Assembly (NCBI RefSeq): GCF_000768685.1
Contig: NZ_AVPK01000011.1
Span: forward strand, 1 to 64,000
DNA from: Knoellia subterranea KCTC 19937
GTDB lineage: Bacteria; Actinomycetota; Actinomycetes; Actinomycetales; Dermatophilaceae
Direction of reading: 5' to 3'
DNA length: 64,000 bases
In this document: positions 52,896 to 64,000 of the stretch, one piece after another
Numbering within the stretch: position 1 is the first letter of the stretch
How the letters are laid out: every line of letters begins with the position of its first letter
Notes under the pieces: model-generated
The model's input: the letters and a program-made list of their open reading frames with translations, nothing else
Databases searched by the model: none
Told to the model about the DNA's origin: nothing
Program-made: the position numbers and the translations under genes

Positions 52896-53909
52896 ATGCG
52901 CGTTCTCGTCTCCGGCGGTGCCGGCTACATCGGATCCCACACCGTCGTCCAGCTCGTCGCGGCGGGGCACGACGTCACGGTGGTGGACTCGTTCGCCAAC
53001 GCCAAGCCGTCGGTCGTGGGCCGCCTCGAGGCCCTGACGGGCAAGCCCCTCGACGTGCGCTCCTTCGACCTCACCGACCGGGACAAGACCGAGGCGACGT
53101 TCGTCGACACCCCCATCGACGCCGTCATCCACTTCGCCGGGTTCAAGGCCGTGGGGGAGAGCGTGGACAAGCCGCTCAGCTATTACGAGAACAACCTCGA
53201 CACGACGATGTCGCTGCTGCGGGCGATGGACCGCCACGGCGTTCGCAAGCTCGTCTTCTCGAGCTCCGCGACGGTCTATGGGGCCGAGCCGGTCGTGCCG
53301 ATGACGGAGGACGCGCCCACGTCGGCGACGAACCCCTATGGCTGGACCAAGGTCATGAACGAGCAGGTGCTGCGGGACATGGCCGTCGCCGACCCGACGT
53401 GGCGCATCGCGCTCCTCCGCTATTTCAACCCGGTCGGCGCCCACGAGAGCGGCACCATTGGCGAGGACCCGAGCGACTACCCCAACAACCTCATGCCCTT
53501 CCTGGCGCAGGTGGCGGTGGGTCGGCGCGAGAAGCTCTCGGTCTTCGGTGACGATTACCCGACGCCCGACGGCACGGGCGTGCGCGACTACATCCACGTC
53601 GAGGACCTCGCGGCCGGGCACGTTGCCGCGCTCAACCGCCTCGGTGCCACCGACGAGCCGGTCAGCACGTGGAACCTCGGCACGGGGCGGGGCACGTCGG
53701 TGCTCGAGCTGCTGCACGCCTTCGAGCGCGCCGTCGGGCGCGAACTGCCCTACGAGATCGTCGACCGCCGCCCCGGTGACATCGCCGCGTCCTACGCCGA
53801 CCCCCGTCGCGCCGAGGCCGACCTCGGCTGGAAGGCGACCCGCAGCATCGACGACATGTGCGCCGACACGTGGCGTTGGCAGAGCAACAACCCCGCCGGC
53901 TACCCGTGA
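52896..53909 (+). CDS. galE: UDP-glucose 4-epimerase
   Basis: A 337-residue extended SDR. The NAD loop is VSGGAGYIGSHTVVQL. SSSATVYG carries the Ser/Thr of the active site and NPYGWTKVMNEQVL the Tyr-x-x-x-Lys. LRYFNPVGAHESGTIGEDP and RDYIHVEDLAAGHV are standard GalE blocks. Interconverts UDP-glucose and UDP-galactose. The GNAT gene overlaps its stop (GTGA). galK and ugd lie within 11 kb, but not in one operon. Confidence 0.95.
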   Translation: MRVLVSGGAGYIGSHTVVQLVAAGHDVTVVDSFANAKPSVVGRLEALTGKPLDVRSFDLTDRDKTEATFVDTPIDAVIHFAGFKAVGESVDKPLSYYENNLDTTMSLLRAMDRHGVRKLVFSSSATVYGAEPVVPMTEDAPTSATNPYGWTKVMNEQVLRDMAVADPTWRIALLRYFNPVGAHESGTIGEDPSDYPNNLMPFLAQVAVGRREKLSVFGDDYPTPDGTGVRDYIHVEDLAAGHVAALNRLGATDEPVSTWNLGTGRGTSVLELLHAFERAVGRELPYEIVDRRPGDIAASYADPRRAEADLGWKATRSIDDMCADTWRWQSNNPAGYP

Positions 53910-54379
53910 TCGCCGGCGCGACCTCGCCGCAGGGCGTCACCGTCCGCACGGCCACCCGGGATGACGTCCCGGCGATCGTCGCGCTGCTGACGGACGACCC
54001 GCTCGGGGCGACCCGGGAGACGGGCGCCGACGACACGGCATACCTCACGGCTTTTGAGGCGATCGACTCCGACCCGGCACACGACCTCGTCGTTCTCGAC
54101 GACGGTGGTGAGATCGTTGGCACCCTCCAGCTGACGATCCTCCCCGGCCTCTCGCGCGGTGGTGCGCTTCGAGCGCAGATCGAGGCGGTGCGCGTCGCGT
54201 CGAGCCGGCGTGGCGCAGGGCTGGGCGAGTTCCTGTTCCGGTGGGCCATCGACGAGTCGCGGCGTCGTGGTGCCGTCATCGTGCAGCTGACAACGGACCT
54301 CAGTCGCGAGGGAGCGCACCGCTTCTATGAGCGCCTCGGCTTCGTGGCGACCCACGCCGGGATGAAGCTTCCCCTCTGA
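53906..54379 (+). CDS. GNAT-family N-acetyltransferase
   Basis: A 157-residue acetyltransferase. The N-terminal strand is VTVRTATRDDVPAIVALL. EAVRVASSRRGAGLGEFLFRWAI contains the acetyl-CoA pyrophosphate loop (RRGAGLG). LTTDLSREGAHRFYERLGFVAT is the C-terminal GNAT hallmark. Start GTG 53906 is chosen because it overlaps the galE stop in the common coupled form. Substrate unknown. Confidence 0.85.
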   Translation: MIAGATSPQGVTVRTATRDDVPAIVALLTDDPLGATRETGADDTAYLTAFEAIDSDPAHDLVVLDDGGEIVGTLQLTILPGLSRGGALRAQIEAVRVASSRRGAGLGEFLFRWAIDESRRRGAVIVQLTTDLSREGAHRFYERLGFVATHAGMKLPL

Positions 54380-54382
54380 CTT

Positions 54383-54446
54383 CGACTTCTTGCCCCGTTG
54401 GGACGGGCTCGCTGGCGCTCGCGTGTCCCAACGGGCCAAGAGGTCG
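54383..54446. repeat. ACTTCTTGC-type inverted repeat, copy 3
   Basis: Arms 54383-54404 and 54425-54446 pair with two mismatches. The loop again holds CTCGCTGGCGCTCG, as in copy 2. It follows the GNAT stop by 4 nt. Confidence 0.8.
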
Positions 54447-54466
54447 GCCTGTCGGCCGTGAGAACG

Positions 54467-54510
54467 CGTATGCCGTCCGCTCACCTCAGGAGGCGAGCGG
54501 ACGGCATACG
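54467..54510. terminator. 16-bp hairpin from paired extended GTATGCCG words
   Basis: CGTATGCCGTCCGCTC (54467-54482) pairs with GAGCGGACGGCATACG (54495-54510); loop of 12 nt. Both arms carry the longer form GTATGCCGTCCGCTC seen in other intergenic copies. It lies just after the icd stop (minus strand) and after the GNAT gene on the plus strand, so it can serve both. Confidence 0.8.
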
Positions 54511-54533
54511 GGATGGCGCCGCAGGTGCTGGGG

Positions 54534-56756
<2,223 letters not shown>

Positions 56757-56838
56757 TCGAACGTCGACGAACATCCCGTATGCCGCCCGCTCACCGTCCG
56801 CGGGAGCCGCGCGGTGGTCGTTGGCACCGGAGGAAAGA

Positions 56839-56877
56839 TGAAGGGTCCGGAGGGCACATAAGCCTCCGGACCCTTCA
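56839..56877. terminator. 15-bp hairpin after the aquaporin gene
   Basis: TGAAGGGTCCGGAGG (56839-56853) pairs with CCTCCGGACCCTTCA (56863-56877), loop of 9 nt. It follows the aquaporin stop on the minus strand and is followed by a pyrimidine-rich run (TCTTTCCTCC). Confidence 0.8.
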
Positions 56878-56920
56878 GGTTCCCTCATGGGGAGCAAATG
56901 TTGGGGCGGTCGGTCCGCTC

Positions 56921-57745
56921 TCAGGCGGGGCGGGGGGCGTCGGGGTCGACGCCGTCCGGGACGAGCTCGTCCTCGGCACGCACCTGGCCGGTGATGTCGC
57001 GGTCACGACGGTCGACGCCGGTGATGAGGTGGAACGTCGCTCCGGCGATGGCGGCACCGATGATCGGGGCGAGCCAGAAGAGCCACAGCTGGCCCGGGGC
57101 GCCGTTGCCGTTGAAGAAGGCCACACCGGTCGAGCGGGCAGGGTTGACCGACGTGTTGGAGATCGGGATGGAGATGAGGTGGATGAGGGTGAGGCAGAGA
57201 CCGATGGCGAGAGGTGCGAAGCCGGTCGGAGCACTGTCGCGGGTCACGCCCAGGATGACGTAGACGAAGAACATCGTCAGCAGCACCTCGGCGCAGAGCA
57301 CCGCCACGAGCGAGTAGCCGCCGGGGGAGTGCGCGCCGTAGCCATTGGCCGCCATGTTGCCCGTCGCGTCGAAGAGTTCGCGGCCGCCCGCGATGGCCCA
57401 CAGCGCGCCACCGGCAGCCAGACCACCGAGGACCTGGGCGACGACGTAGCCGGGGACGTCCTTCCACTCGAAGCGCCGGGCGATGGTCACGCCGATCGTC
57501 ACGGCCGGGTTGAAGTGGGCACCGGAAACGTGCCCCACGGCATACGCCATCGTCACGACGGTCAGACCGAAGGCGAGCGCAACACCGAGGAAGCCGATGC
57601 CGAGGTGAACCGGGGACCCCGAGCCGAGCGTCGGCGTCGACAGGAAGCCGGCGGCGAAGATCGCGGCGCCACATCCGCCGAAGACGAGCCAGAACGTGCC
57701 GATGAACTCCGCGAGGAGGCGCTTGGACATCTCAGGGGTCTGCAT
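56921..57745 (-). CDS. aqpZ: Aquaporin (MIP family, AqpZ-like)
   Basis: A water or glycerol channel of about 274 residues with six helices. The two pore motifs are [12 protein letters not shown] and [12 protein letters not shown] (both Asn-Pro-Ala). ARS after the second motif and the [11 protein letters not shown] helix resemble water-selective AqpZ. The last 40 residues form a charged tail. Three ATG codons (57754, 57745, 57730) are possible; I prefer 57745, which lies 7 nt after a CAGAAT -10-like box. It is divergent from ugd. Confidence 0.9.
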   Translation of the reverse strand: MQTPEMSKRLLAEFIGTFWLVFGGCGAAIFAAGFLSTPTLGSGSPVHLGIGFLGVALAFGLTVVTMAYAVGHVSGAHFNPAVTIGVTIARRFEWKDVPGYVVAQVLGGLAAGGALWAIAGGRELFDATGNMAANGYGAHSPGGYSLVAVLCAEVLLTMFFVYVILGVTRDSAPTGFAPLAIGLCLTLIHLISIPISNTSVNPARSTGVAFFNGNGAPGQLWLFWLAPIIGAAIAGATFHLITGVDRRDRDITGQVRAEDELVPDGVDPDAPRPA

Positions 57746-57802
57746 GTCGCCCATTCTGGCCCACCGGGCGGGCGCGATGGGTGATCCGACACAGCCGACC
57801 GG

Positions 57803-57808
57803 TAGCGT
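57803..57808 (+). promoter_or_regulatory. -10 box for leaderless ugd
   Basis: TAGCGT ends 7 nt before GTG 57816, in the 70-bp gap shared with the divergent aquaporin gene. Confidence 0.5.
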
Positions 57809-57815
57809 TGCCGCC

Positions 57816-58982
57816 GTGAAGATCTCGGTTGTCGGCCTGGGGTACGTCGGCCTGTCCAACGCAGTTGTCCTGGCGCAGCACCACGACGTCGCAGCCGTCG
57901 ACCTCGACGCCGAGCGCGTCGCCCAGGTGAACCGTCGCGAGTCGCCGCTCGTCGATCCCGAGCTCGAGGACTACCTCGCCAACAAGGAGCTGTCGCTCAC
58001 GGCGACGACGTCGGCCGATGAGGCCCTCCCGGGGTCGGACTACGTCATCATCGCCACCCCGACGGACTACGACCCGGTCAAGGACTTCTTCAACACCTCG
58101 TCGGTGGAGTCGGTCATCGGGTCCGTGGCGGAGCTCGCACCCGACGCGACGGTCGTCGTGAAGTCCACGGTGCCGGTCGGGTTCACCGAGCGGTTGCGGG
58201 CCGCTCACCCCGAGCTCGATGTCGTCTTCTCGCCGGAGTTCCTCCGTGAGGGCCGGGCGCTCTACGACAACCTCCACCCGAGCCGCGTCGTCATCGGCGG
58301 ACGCTCCGACGCGGCAGTGCGCTTCGGTCAGCTGCTCGTCGAGGGGGCCCTCGACACGGATGTGCCCGTGCTGCACACGGATCCGACCGAGGCCGAGGCG
58401 ATCAAGCTCTTCGCGAACACGTACCTCGCGATGCGCGTGGCGTACTTCAACGAACTGGACACGTATGCCGTGTCGCACGGTCTCGACACCCGTTCCATCA
58501 TCGACGGGGTCGGGTTGGACCCCCGGATCGGGACGCACTACAACAACCCGTCGTTCGGTTACGGCGGCTATTGCCTCCCCAAGGACACCCGCCAGCTCCT
58601 CGCGAACTACAGCGACGTCCCTCAGAACCTCATCCGCGCCATCGTCGACTCCAACACGACCCGCAAGGACTTCATCGCGACCGACATCCTGGGTCGCCAG
58701 CCGAAGGTCGTCGGGATGTATCGCCTCATCATGAAGGCGGGCTCGGACAATTTCCGGGTGTCGAGCATCCAGGGGATCATGAAGCGGATCAAGGCCAAGG
58801 GCGTCGAGGTCGTGCTCTACGAACCGGCGCTCGACGAGGATTCGTTCTTCAACTCCGAGGTCATCCGCGATCTCGACGAGTTCAAAAAGCGGGCGGACGT
58901 CATCGTCGCCAACCGCAGCAGCGACGTCCTCGACGACGTCGCCGACAAGGTCTACACGCGCGACCTCTTCAACCGCGACTGA
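57816..58982 (+). CDS. ugd: UDP-glucose 6-dehydrogenase
   Basis: A 388-residue nucleotide-sugar dehydrogenase. The NAD loop is [33 protein letters not shown] and [21 protein letters not shown] are conserved. [17 protein letters not shown] holds the catalytic Asn region and [17 protein letters not shown] the catalytic Cys and Lys-Asp. Makes UDP-glucuronate for surface glycans. Monocistronic on the plus strand; the following genes run on the opposite strand and also handle nucleotide or lipid-linked sugars. Confidence 0.93.
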   Translation: MKISVVGLGYVGLSNAVVLAQHHDVAAVDLDAERVAQVNRRESPLVDPELEDYLANKELSLTATTSADEALPGSDYVIIATPTDYDPVKDFFNTSSVESVIGSVAELAPDATVVVKSTVPVGFTERLRAAHPELDVVFSPEFLREGRALYDNLHPSRVVIGGRSDAAVRFGQLLVEGALDTDVPVLHTDPTEAEAIKLFANTYLAMRVAYFNELDTYAVSHGLDTRSIIDGVGLDPRIGTHYNNPSFGYGGYCLPKDTRQLLANYSDVPQNLIRAIVDSNTTRKDFIATDILGRQPKVVGMYRLIMKAGSDNFRVSSIQGIMKRIKAKGVEVVLYEPALDEDSFFNSEVIRDLDEFKKRADVIVANRSSDVLDDVADKVYTRDLFNRD

Positions 58983-58987
58983 GGCAG

Positions 58988-59623
58988 TCAGCGCGCGGGG
59001 ACGCCCTTGACCGTCGTGCCCGGCGCCACCTCGCGGGTCACCACGGCTCCTGCCCCCACGACGGCACCCGCTCCGACGGTCAGGTTCTGCAGCACGGTCG
59101 CGTTGGCACCGACGAGCACCTGCTCCCCGACGGTGACGAACCCGGAGATGCAGGCCTGGGGGTTGAGCCGGGAGTAGGCGTCGAGCCTGGAGTCGTGCCC
59201 CACCGTGACGTTCTGGTCGATGTGGACGTGCTCGCCGACGGTGATGTTGGTGCTGAGGCGGGCACCGGCCGCGATGACGACCCCTGCGGCGAGGCTCACG
59301 TCGTGACCCACGGTGGCGTCGGGGTGGACGAGCGTGGCCCAGTCGCAACCGTCGTGGGCTGCGGCGATGCGGGCTCGGGTGGCGGGATCTCCGATGGCGA
59401 TGACGACGGATGCCGACGCACTGTGCACGACCTCGGAGAGGGACGCCACGGGACCGAGCACTGCCACTCCGAGCCGTTCCAGGTGCGCTCGAGGCACGTC
59501 TCCGGGCCCGTCGTCGACGACCCCGAGGAGGTCCCATGTCGGCGCCACCGCGTTGATGGCGCGCACGATCTCGATGACCTCACGACCGAAGCCCCCGGCA
59601 CCACAGATGACGAGCGGCCTCAT
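58988..59623 (-). CDS. Hexapeptide-repeat sugar N-acetyltransferase (PglD/NeuD-like)
   Basis: A 211-residue acetyltransferase. The N-terminal Rossmann-like part MRPLVICGAGGFGREVIEIV binds the nucleotide sugar. From about residue 95 the left-handed beta helix has repeated hexapeptides (TLVHPDATVGHDV, GEHVHIDQNVTVGHDS, VLVGANATVLQNLTVGAGAVVGAGAVV). The His in NVTVGHDS corresponds to the catalytic base of PglD. It ends VKGVPAR, typical of the family. Last gene of a three-gene operon with coupled overlaps; together they match PglE-PglC-PglD. Confidence 0.88.
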   Translation of the reverse strand: MRPLVICGAGGFGREVIEIVRAINAVAPTWDLLGVVDDGPGDVPRAHLERLGVAVLGPVASLSEVVHSASASVVIAIGDPATRARIAAAHDGCDWATLVHPDATVGHDVSLAAGVVIAAGARLSTNITVGEHVHIDQNVTVGHDSRLDAYSRLNPQACISGFVTVGEQVLVGANATVLQNLTVGAGAVVGAGAVVTREVAPGTTVKGVPAR

Positions 59624-60228
59624 GCCCCGGACCCCCGGAACTCCTCCATCGTCGCCTGCCCCTCGGCGCTGATGCCTTCGCGACGAAGGACGGTGCCGAT
59701 GGTGCGGCCGATGATGCGCAGGTCGAGGGCGAGGCTGCGGGTGTCGACGTACTCGACGTCGAGCGCGAGGCGCTCCTCCCACGTGATGGCGTTGCGTCCG
59801 GACACCTGCGCCAGACCCGTGAGGCCGGGGCGGACCTCGTGGCGGCGCGCCTGCTCGGGTGAGTAGCGCTCGAGGTAGCTCACGAGGAGCGGTCGCGGGC
59901 CGACGAGGCTCATGTCGCCGCGGACGATGTTCCACAGGGTTGGGAGCTCGTCGAGGCTCGTGGCCCGCAGGAACCGTCCGAGTCCGGTGAGCCGCTGCTC
60001 ATCGGTGACGAGGCCACGGGAGGTGTCGACGGATCGCATCGTCCGGAACTTGCGCATCGTGAACACCTCGCCGTGCAGGCCGGGGCGCTCCTGGGCGAAG
60101 AGGACCGGCGAGCCCATCGAGCGGCGAACCGCCACGGCAATCACGGCCTGGATGGGCAGGCTCACGAGGAGGGCAGGAGTGGTCAGTGCGAGGTCGAGCG
60201 CGCGCTTGCCGAGGCCACTCGAGGTCAT
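59620..60228 (-). CDS. Undecaprenyl-phosphate sugar phosphotransferase (PglC-like)
   Basis: A 202-residue monotopic phosphoglycosyl transferase. A re-entrant N-terminal helix (ALDLALTTPALLVSLPIQAVIA) is followed by SPVLFAQERPGLHG and FTMRKFRTM. SLDELPTLWNIVRGDMSLVGPRPL has the catalytic Asp-Glu and the GPRP loop. HEVRPGLTGLAQVSGRN completes the pattern. Transfers a phospho-sugar, probably diacetylbacillosamine-like, to the lipid carrier and starts a glycan. Overlaps both neighbours by 4 nt. Confidence 0.92.
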   Translation of the reverse strand: MTSSGLGKRALDLALTTPALLVSLPIQAVIAVAVRRSMGSPVLFAQERPGLHGEVFTMRKFRTMRSVDTSRGLVTDEQRLTGLGRFLRATSLDELPTLWNIVRGDMSLVGPRPLLVSYLERYSPEQARRHEVRPGLTGLAQVSGRNAITWEERLALDVEYVDTRSLALDLRIIGRTIGTVLRREGISAEGQATMEEFRGSGA

Positions 60229-61361
60229 GACGCGCCCAGGTGCCGCCGCAGCGAGGCGATGACCCGGTCGATGGCGTCCTCGTCGAGCTCGGAGCCGGAG
60301 GGAAGCGTCACCCCGGTGGAGAAGAGCCGCTCCGACGTGCCGGTCACAGCGGCGCGGGAGCCTGCGAACACCGGTTGGAGGTGCATGGGCTTCCAGAGGT
60401 GACGGGCCTCGATGCCATCGGCGTCGAGGCCGGCCATGAGCTCGGTCGGGGTCACCGTCACCGTCGCCGGGTCGAGGAGCACCGCCGTGAGCCAGTGGTT
60501 GTCCTCCGCGTCGCCGCCCTGGTCGCGCCCCAGGAAGGTGAGGCCGGCGACGTCGGCCAGCCCGACGGCATACCGTTCCCTGATGGCGCGGCGGCGCTCG
60601 ATCATCGAGGGAAGCCGCTCGAGCTGGGCCATCCCCAGCGCCGCGAGGATGTTGGAGAGCCGGTAGTTGTAGCCGATGTCGGTGTGCTCGTACCACGGCA
60701 CGGGCTGGCGGGCCTGCGTCGAGAGGTAGCGGGCCCGGGCGATCAGCTCGCCGTCGTCACTGAGGAGCATCCCGCCACCGGACGTCGTCATGATCTTGTT
60801 GCCGTTGAACGACAGGGCAGCGGAACGACCGAACGAGCCGGCCCCGCGGCCCCTGTGCGTCGCACCCAGGGCTTCGGCGGCGTCCTCGATGAGCGGCACG
60901 TCGAGCTCGGCGAGGGCAACGGTGAGTGCTGTGTAGTCGCAGCACCGCCCCATGAGGTCGACGGTCATGACCGCAGCGACGTCGACACCCTCGGACCGCA
61001 GGGTCCGCACTGTGTCGAGGAGCAGGCCGACGTCGACGTTGGCGTCGTCACCGGAGTCAACGAGGACGAGGTCCGCTCCGGTGTAGGCCACCGCGTTCGC
61101 CGACGCCGCGAAGGTCATCGACGGCAGGACGACGGCGCGGCCCGGCCCGGCTCCGATGTCGAGCAGCGCCAGGTGCAGGGCGGCCGTGCCGGACGAAAGG
61201 GCGAGCGCGTGCTCCACCCCGACGAACTCGGCAATCGCCGCCTCGAAGCGATCCACCATCGGCCCCAGCGGGGCGACCCAGCCCGAGCGGAGGGCCTCGA
61301 GGACGTACTTCTCCTCGAGCTCCGACACGTGGGCGCGCGAGAGATGGATGCGTTCGGGCAT
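60225..61361 (-). CDS. DegT/DnrJ/EryC1/StrS sugar aminotransferase (PglE-like)
   Basis: A 378-residue PLP aminotransferase. HLSRAHVSELEEKYVLEAL and SGWVAPLGPMVDRFE open the protein. ALSSGTAALHLAL is the phosphate site, LIEDAAEALGATHRG holds the Asp that binds the PLP ring nitrogen, and SFNGNKIMTTSGGGML has the Schiff-base Lys. The GNK context and VLPSMTFAASANAVAYTGA match PglE rather than WecE. First gene of the pgl-like operon; leaderless start. No PglF dehydratase is in the window. Confidence 0.9.
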   Translation of the reverse strand: MPERIHLSRAHVSELEEKYVLEALRSGWVAPLGPMVDRFEAAIAEFVGVEHALALSSGTAALHLALLDIGAGPGRAVVLPSMTFAASANAVAYTGADLVLVDSGDDANVDVGLLLDTVRTLRSEGVDVAAVMTVDLMGRCCDYTALTVALAELDVPLIEDAAEALGATHRGRGAGSFGRSAALSFNGNKIMTTSGGGMLLSDDGELIARARYLSTQARQPVPWYEHTDIGYNYRLSNILAALGMAQLERLPSMIERRRAIRERYAVGLADVAGLTFLGRDQGGDAEDNHWLTAVLLDPATVTVTPTELMAGLDADGIEARHLWKPMHLQPVFAGSRAAVTGTSERLFSTGVTLPSGSELDEDAIDRVIASLRRHLGAS

Positions 61362-61367
61362 GGTTCG

Positions 61368-61373
61368 AGGCTA
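61368..61373 (-). promoter_or_regulatory. -10 box for the leaderless pgl-like operon
   Basis: TAGCCT on the minus strand ends 6 nt before ATG 61361. On the other strand TACGAT (61387-61392) is a likely -10 of the divergent xthA, 8 nt before its ATG. Confidence 0.5.
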
Positions 61374-61400
61374 ACCGGCGGGCAACTACGATTTCGGGTG

Positions 61401-62196
61401 ATGCGCATTGTTACAGCCAACGTCAACGGAATCCGTGCCGCTGCCCGCCGTGGTGGCCTCGACTGGCTGGCTCGGCAGGACGCCGATGTCATCGCCCTCC
61501 AGGAGGTGCGCGCGTCGGACGAGCAGTTGCTCAAGGTGCTCGCCGACGGCGGGCTGGGCGAGTGGCACGTGAGCGCGGCGGAGGGCCGCGCCAAGGGGCA
61601 CGCCGGCGTCGCGGTCCTCACCCGACGGCAGCCGACGCGCGTCTCGAGCGACGTGGGTCCGGTCGAGTTCACCGACGTCGGTCGCTGGATCGAGGTCGAG
61701 CTGCCCAGCGACCACGGCACGGTCACCGTCATCTCCACCTACGTCCACACGGGCGAGGCGGAGACCCCGAAGCAGGACGAGAAGTTCCGCTTCCTCGACG
61801 CTGTCGGCGAGCGTCTCGCGTCGCTCGCCGAGAACGGCGGGTATGCCGTCCTCACCGGTGATCTGAACATCTGCCACTCCGCGGACGACCTGAAGAACTG
61901 GAAGGGCAACGTCGGCAAGGCGGGCTTCCTCCCGGAGGAGCAGGCCCATCTCGACCGGTGGATCGGCGACCACGAGTACGTCGACGTCCAGCGTGCGCTC
62001 CACGGGCCGGGGCCCGGCCCCTACACCTGGTGGTCGTGGCGCGGGAAGGCGTTCGACAACGACGCCGGCTGGCGGATCGACTACCAGTTCGCGAGCCGCG
62101 CTCTCGCGGAGCGGGCGACGCGTGCGGACGTCGGCCGCGCGGCGGCATACGCGGAACGCTGGAGCGACCACGCCCCGGTGACCGTCGACTACGACG

Positions 62197-62210
<14 letters not shown>
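61401..62210 (+). CDS. xthA: Exodeoxyribonuclease III
   Basis: A 269-residue exonuclease III / AP endonuclease. MRIVTANVNGIRAAARRG opens the fold. IALQEVRASDEQL has the catalytic Glu, YAVLTGDLNICHSADDLKNW the Asp-x-Asn, and RIDYQFAS and RWSDHAPVTVDYD the last Asp and His. All catalytic residues are present. Works in base-excision repair. Its 3 prime end overlaps galK (opposite strand) by 14 nt. Confidence 0.95.
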
Positions 62211-63360
<1,150 letters not shown>

Positions 63361-63367
63361 GCCTGTG

Positions 63368-63373
63368 AGTCTA
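63368..63373 (-). promoter_or_regulatory. -10 box for leaderless galK
   Basis: TAGACT on the minus strand ends 7 nt before GTG 63360, within the 32-bp gap to the divergent trpS gene. Confidence 0.5.
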
Positions 63374-63374
63374 G

Positions 63375-64000
<626 letters not shown>

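Overview
The window looks like chromosome of a high-GC (roughly 70 %) actinobacterium. Pointers are a DUF222/13E12 protein, monomeric NADP isocitrate dehydrogenase, a SigE-type ECF sigma factor, and many start codons only 6-7 nt after a TANNNT -10 box (leaderless transcription). A Micrococcales member close to Intrasporangiaceae (Janibacter, Knoellia, Tetrasphaera type) is my best guess. This rests on gene order and style, not on a marker gene.

Layout. 1-8.9 kb: a truncated DUF222 protein, a PadR/HAAS regulator pair, an ABC-F protein, pcrA, an M23 peptidase and a lipase. 9-16.6 kb: housekeeping block sucC-sucD, an ECF sigma factor with a membrane partner, DUF6350, purN, a ZTP riboswitch and purH. 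16.6-50.6 kb: an accessory catabolic region of about 34 kb lying between purH and folD, which are usually close in actinobacteria. 50.7-64 kb: folD, mdh, galE, a GNAT gene, icd, aquaporin, UDP-glucose dehydrogenase, a three-gene pgl-like glycan operon, xthA, galK and the start of trpS.

The accessory region reads as nitrogen-heterocycle and ureide catabolism. It holds an NCS2 base permease, a three-subunit molybdenum hydroxylase with a CoxG-like protein, a nitrilase-family amidase, an ATP-dependent hydantoinase pair (HyuA/HyuB), a frameshifted ring-opening amidohydrolase (barbiturase/cyanuric acid hydrolase family), carbamate kinase, and a complete FdrA/DUF1116/DUF2877 (AllF/AllG/AllH-like) carbamoyltransferase set under a divergent PucR regulator. 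A coherent reading is: import the ring, hydroxylate it, open it, move the carbamoyl group to phosphate, and make ATP with carbamate kinase. The substrate cannot be read from the sequence. The region also holds a CoA-transferase/carboxyltransferase pair, a LuxR regulator with a serine-less hydrolase domain, a ROK repressor with twin operators in front of a DUF1479 oxygenase, and transport and two-component genes.

The most unusual signal is not a gene. The 8-mer CGGCATAC/GTATGCCG occurs 49 times by hand count, about once per 1.3 kb. It occurs equally in both orientations, in several reading frames, and as inverted pairs forming intergenic hairpins. This resembles DNA-uptake signal sequences of Haemophilus and Neisseria, and I know of no such system in actinobacteria. 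A second family of intergenic inverted repeats (ACTTCTTGC...GCAAGAAGT) is also present.
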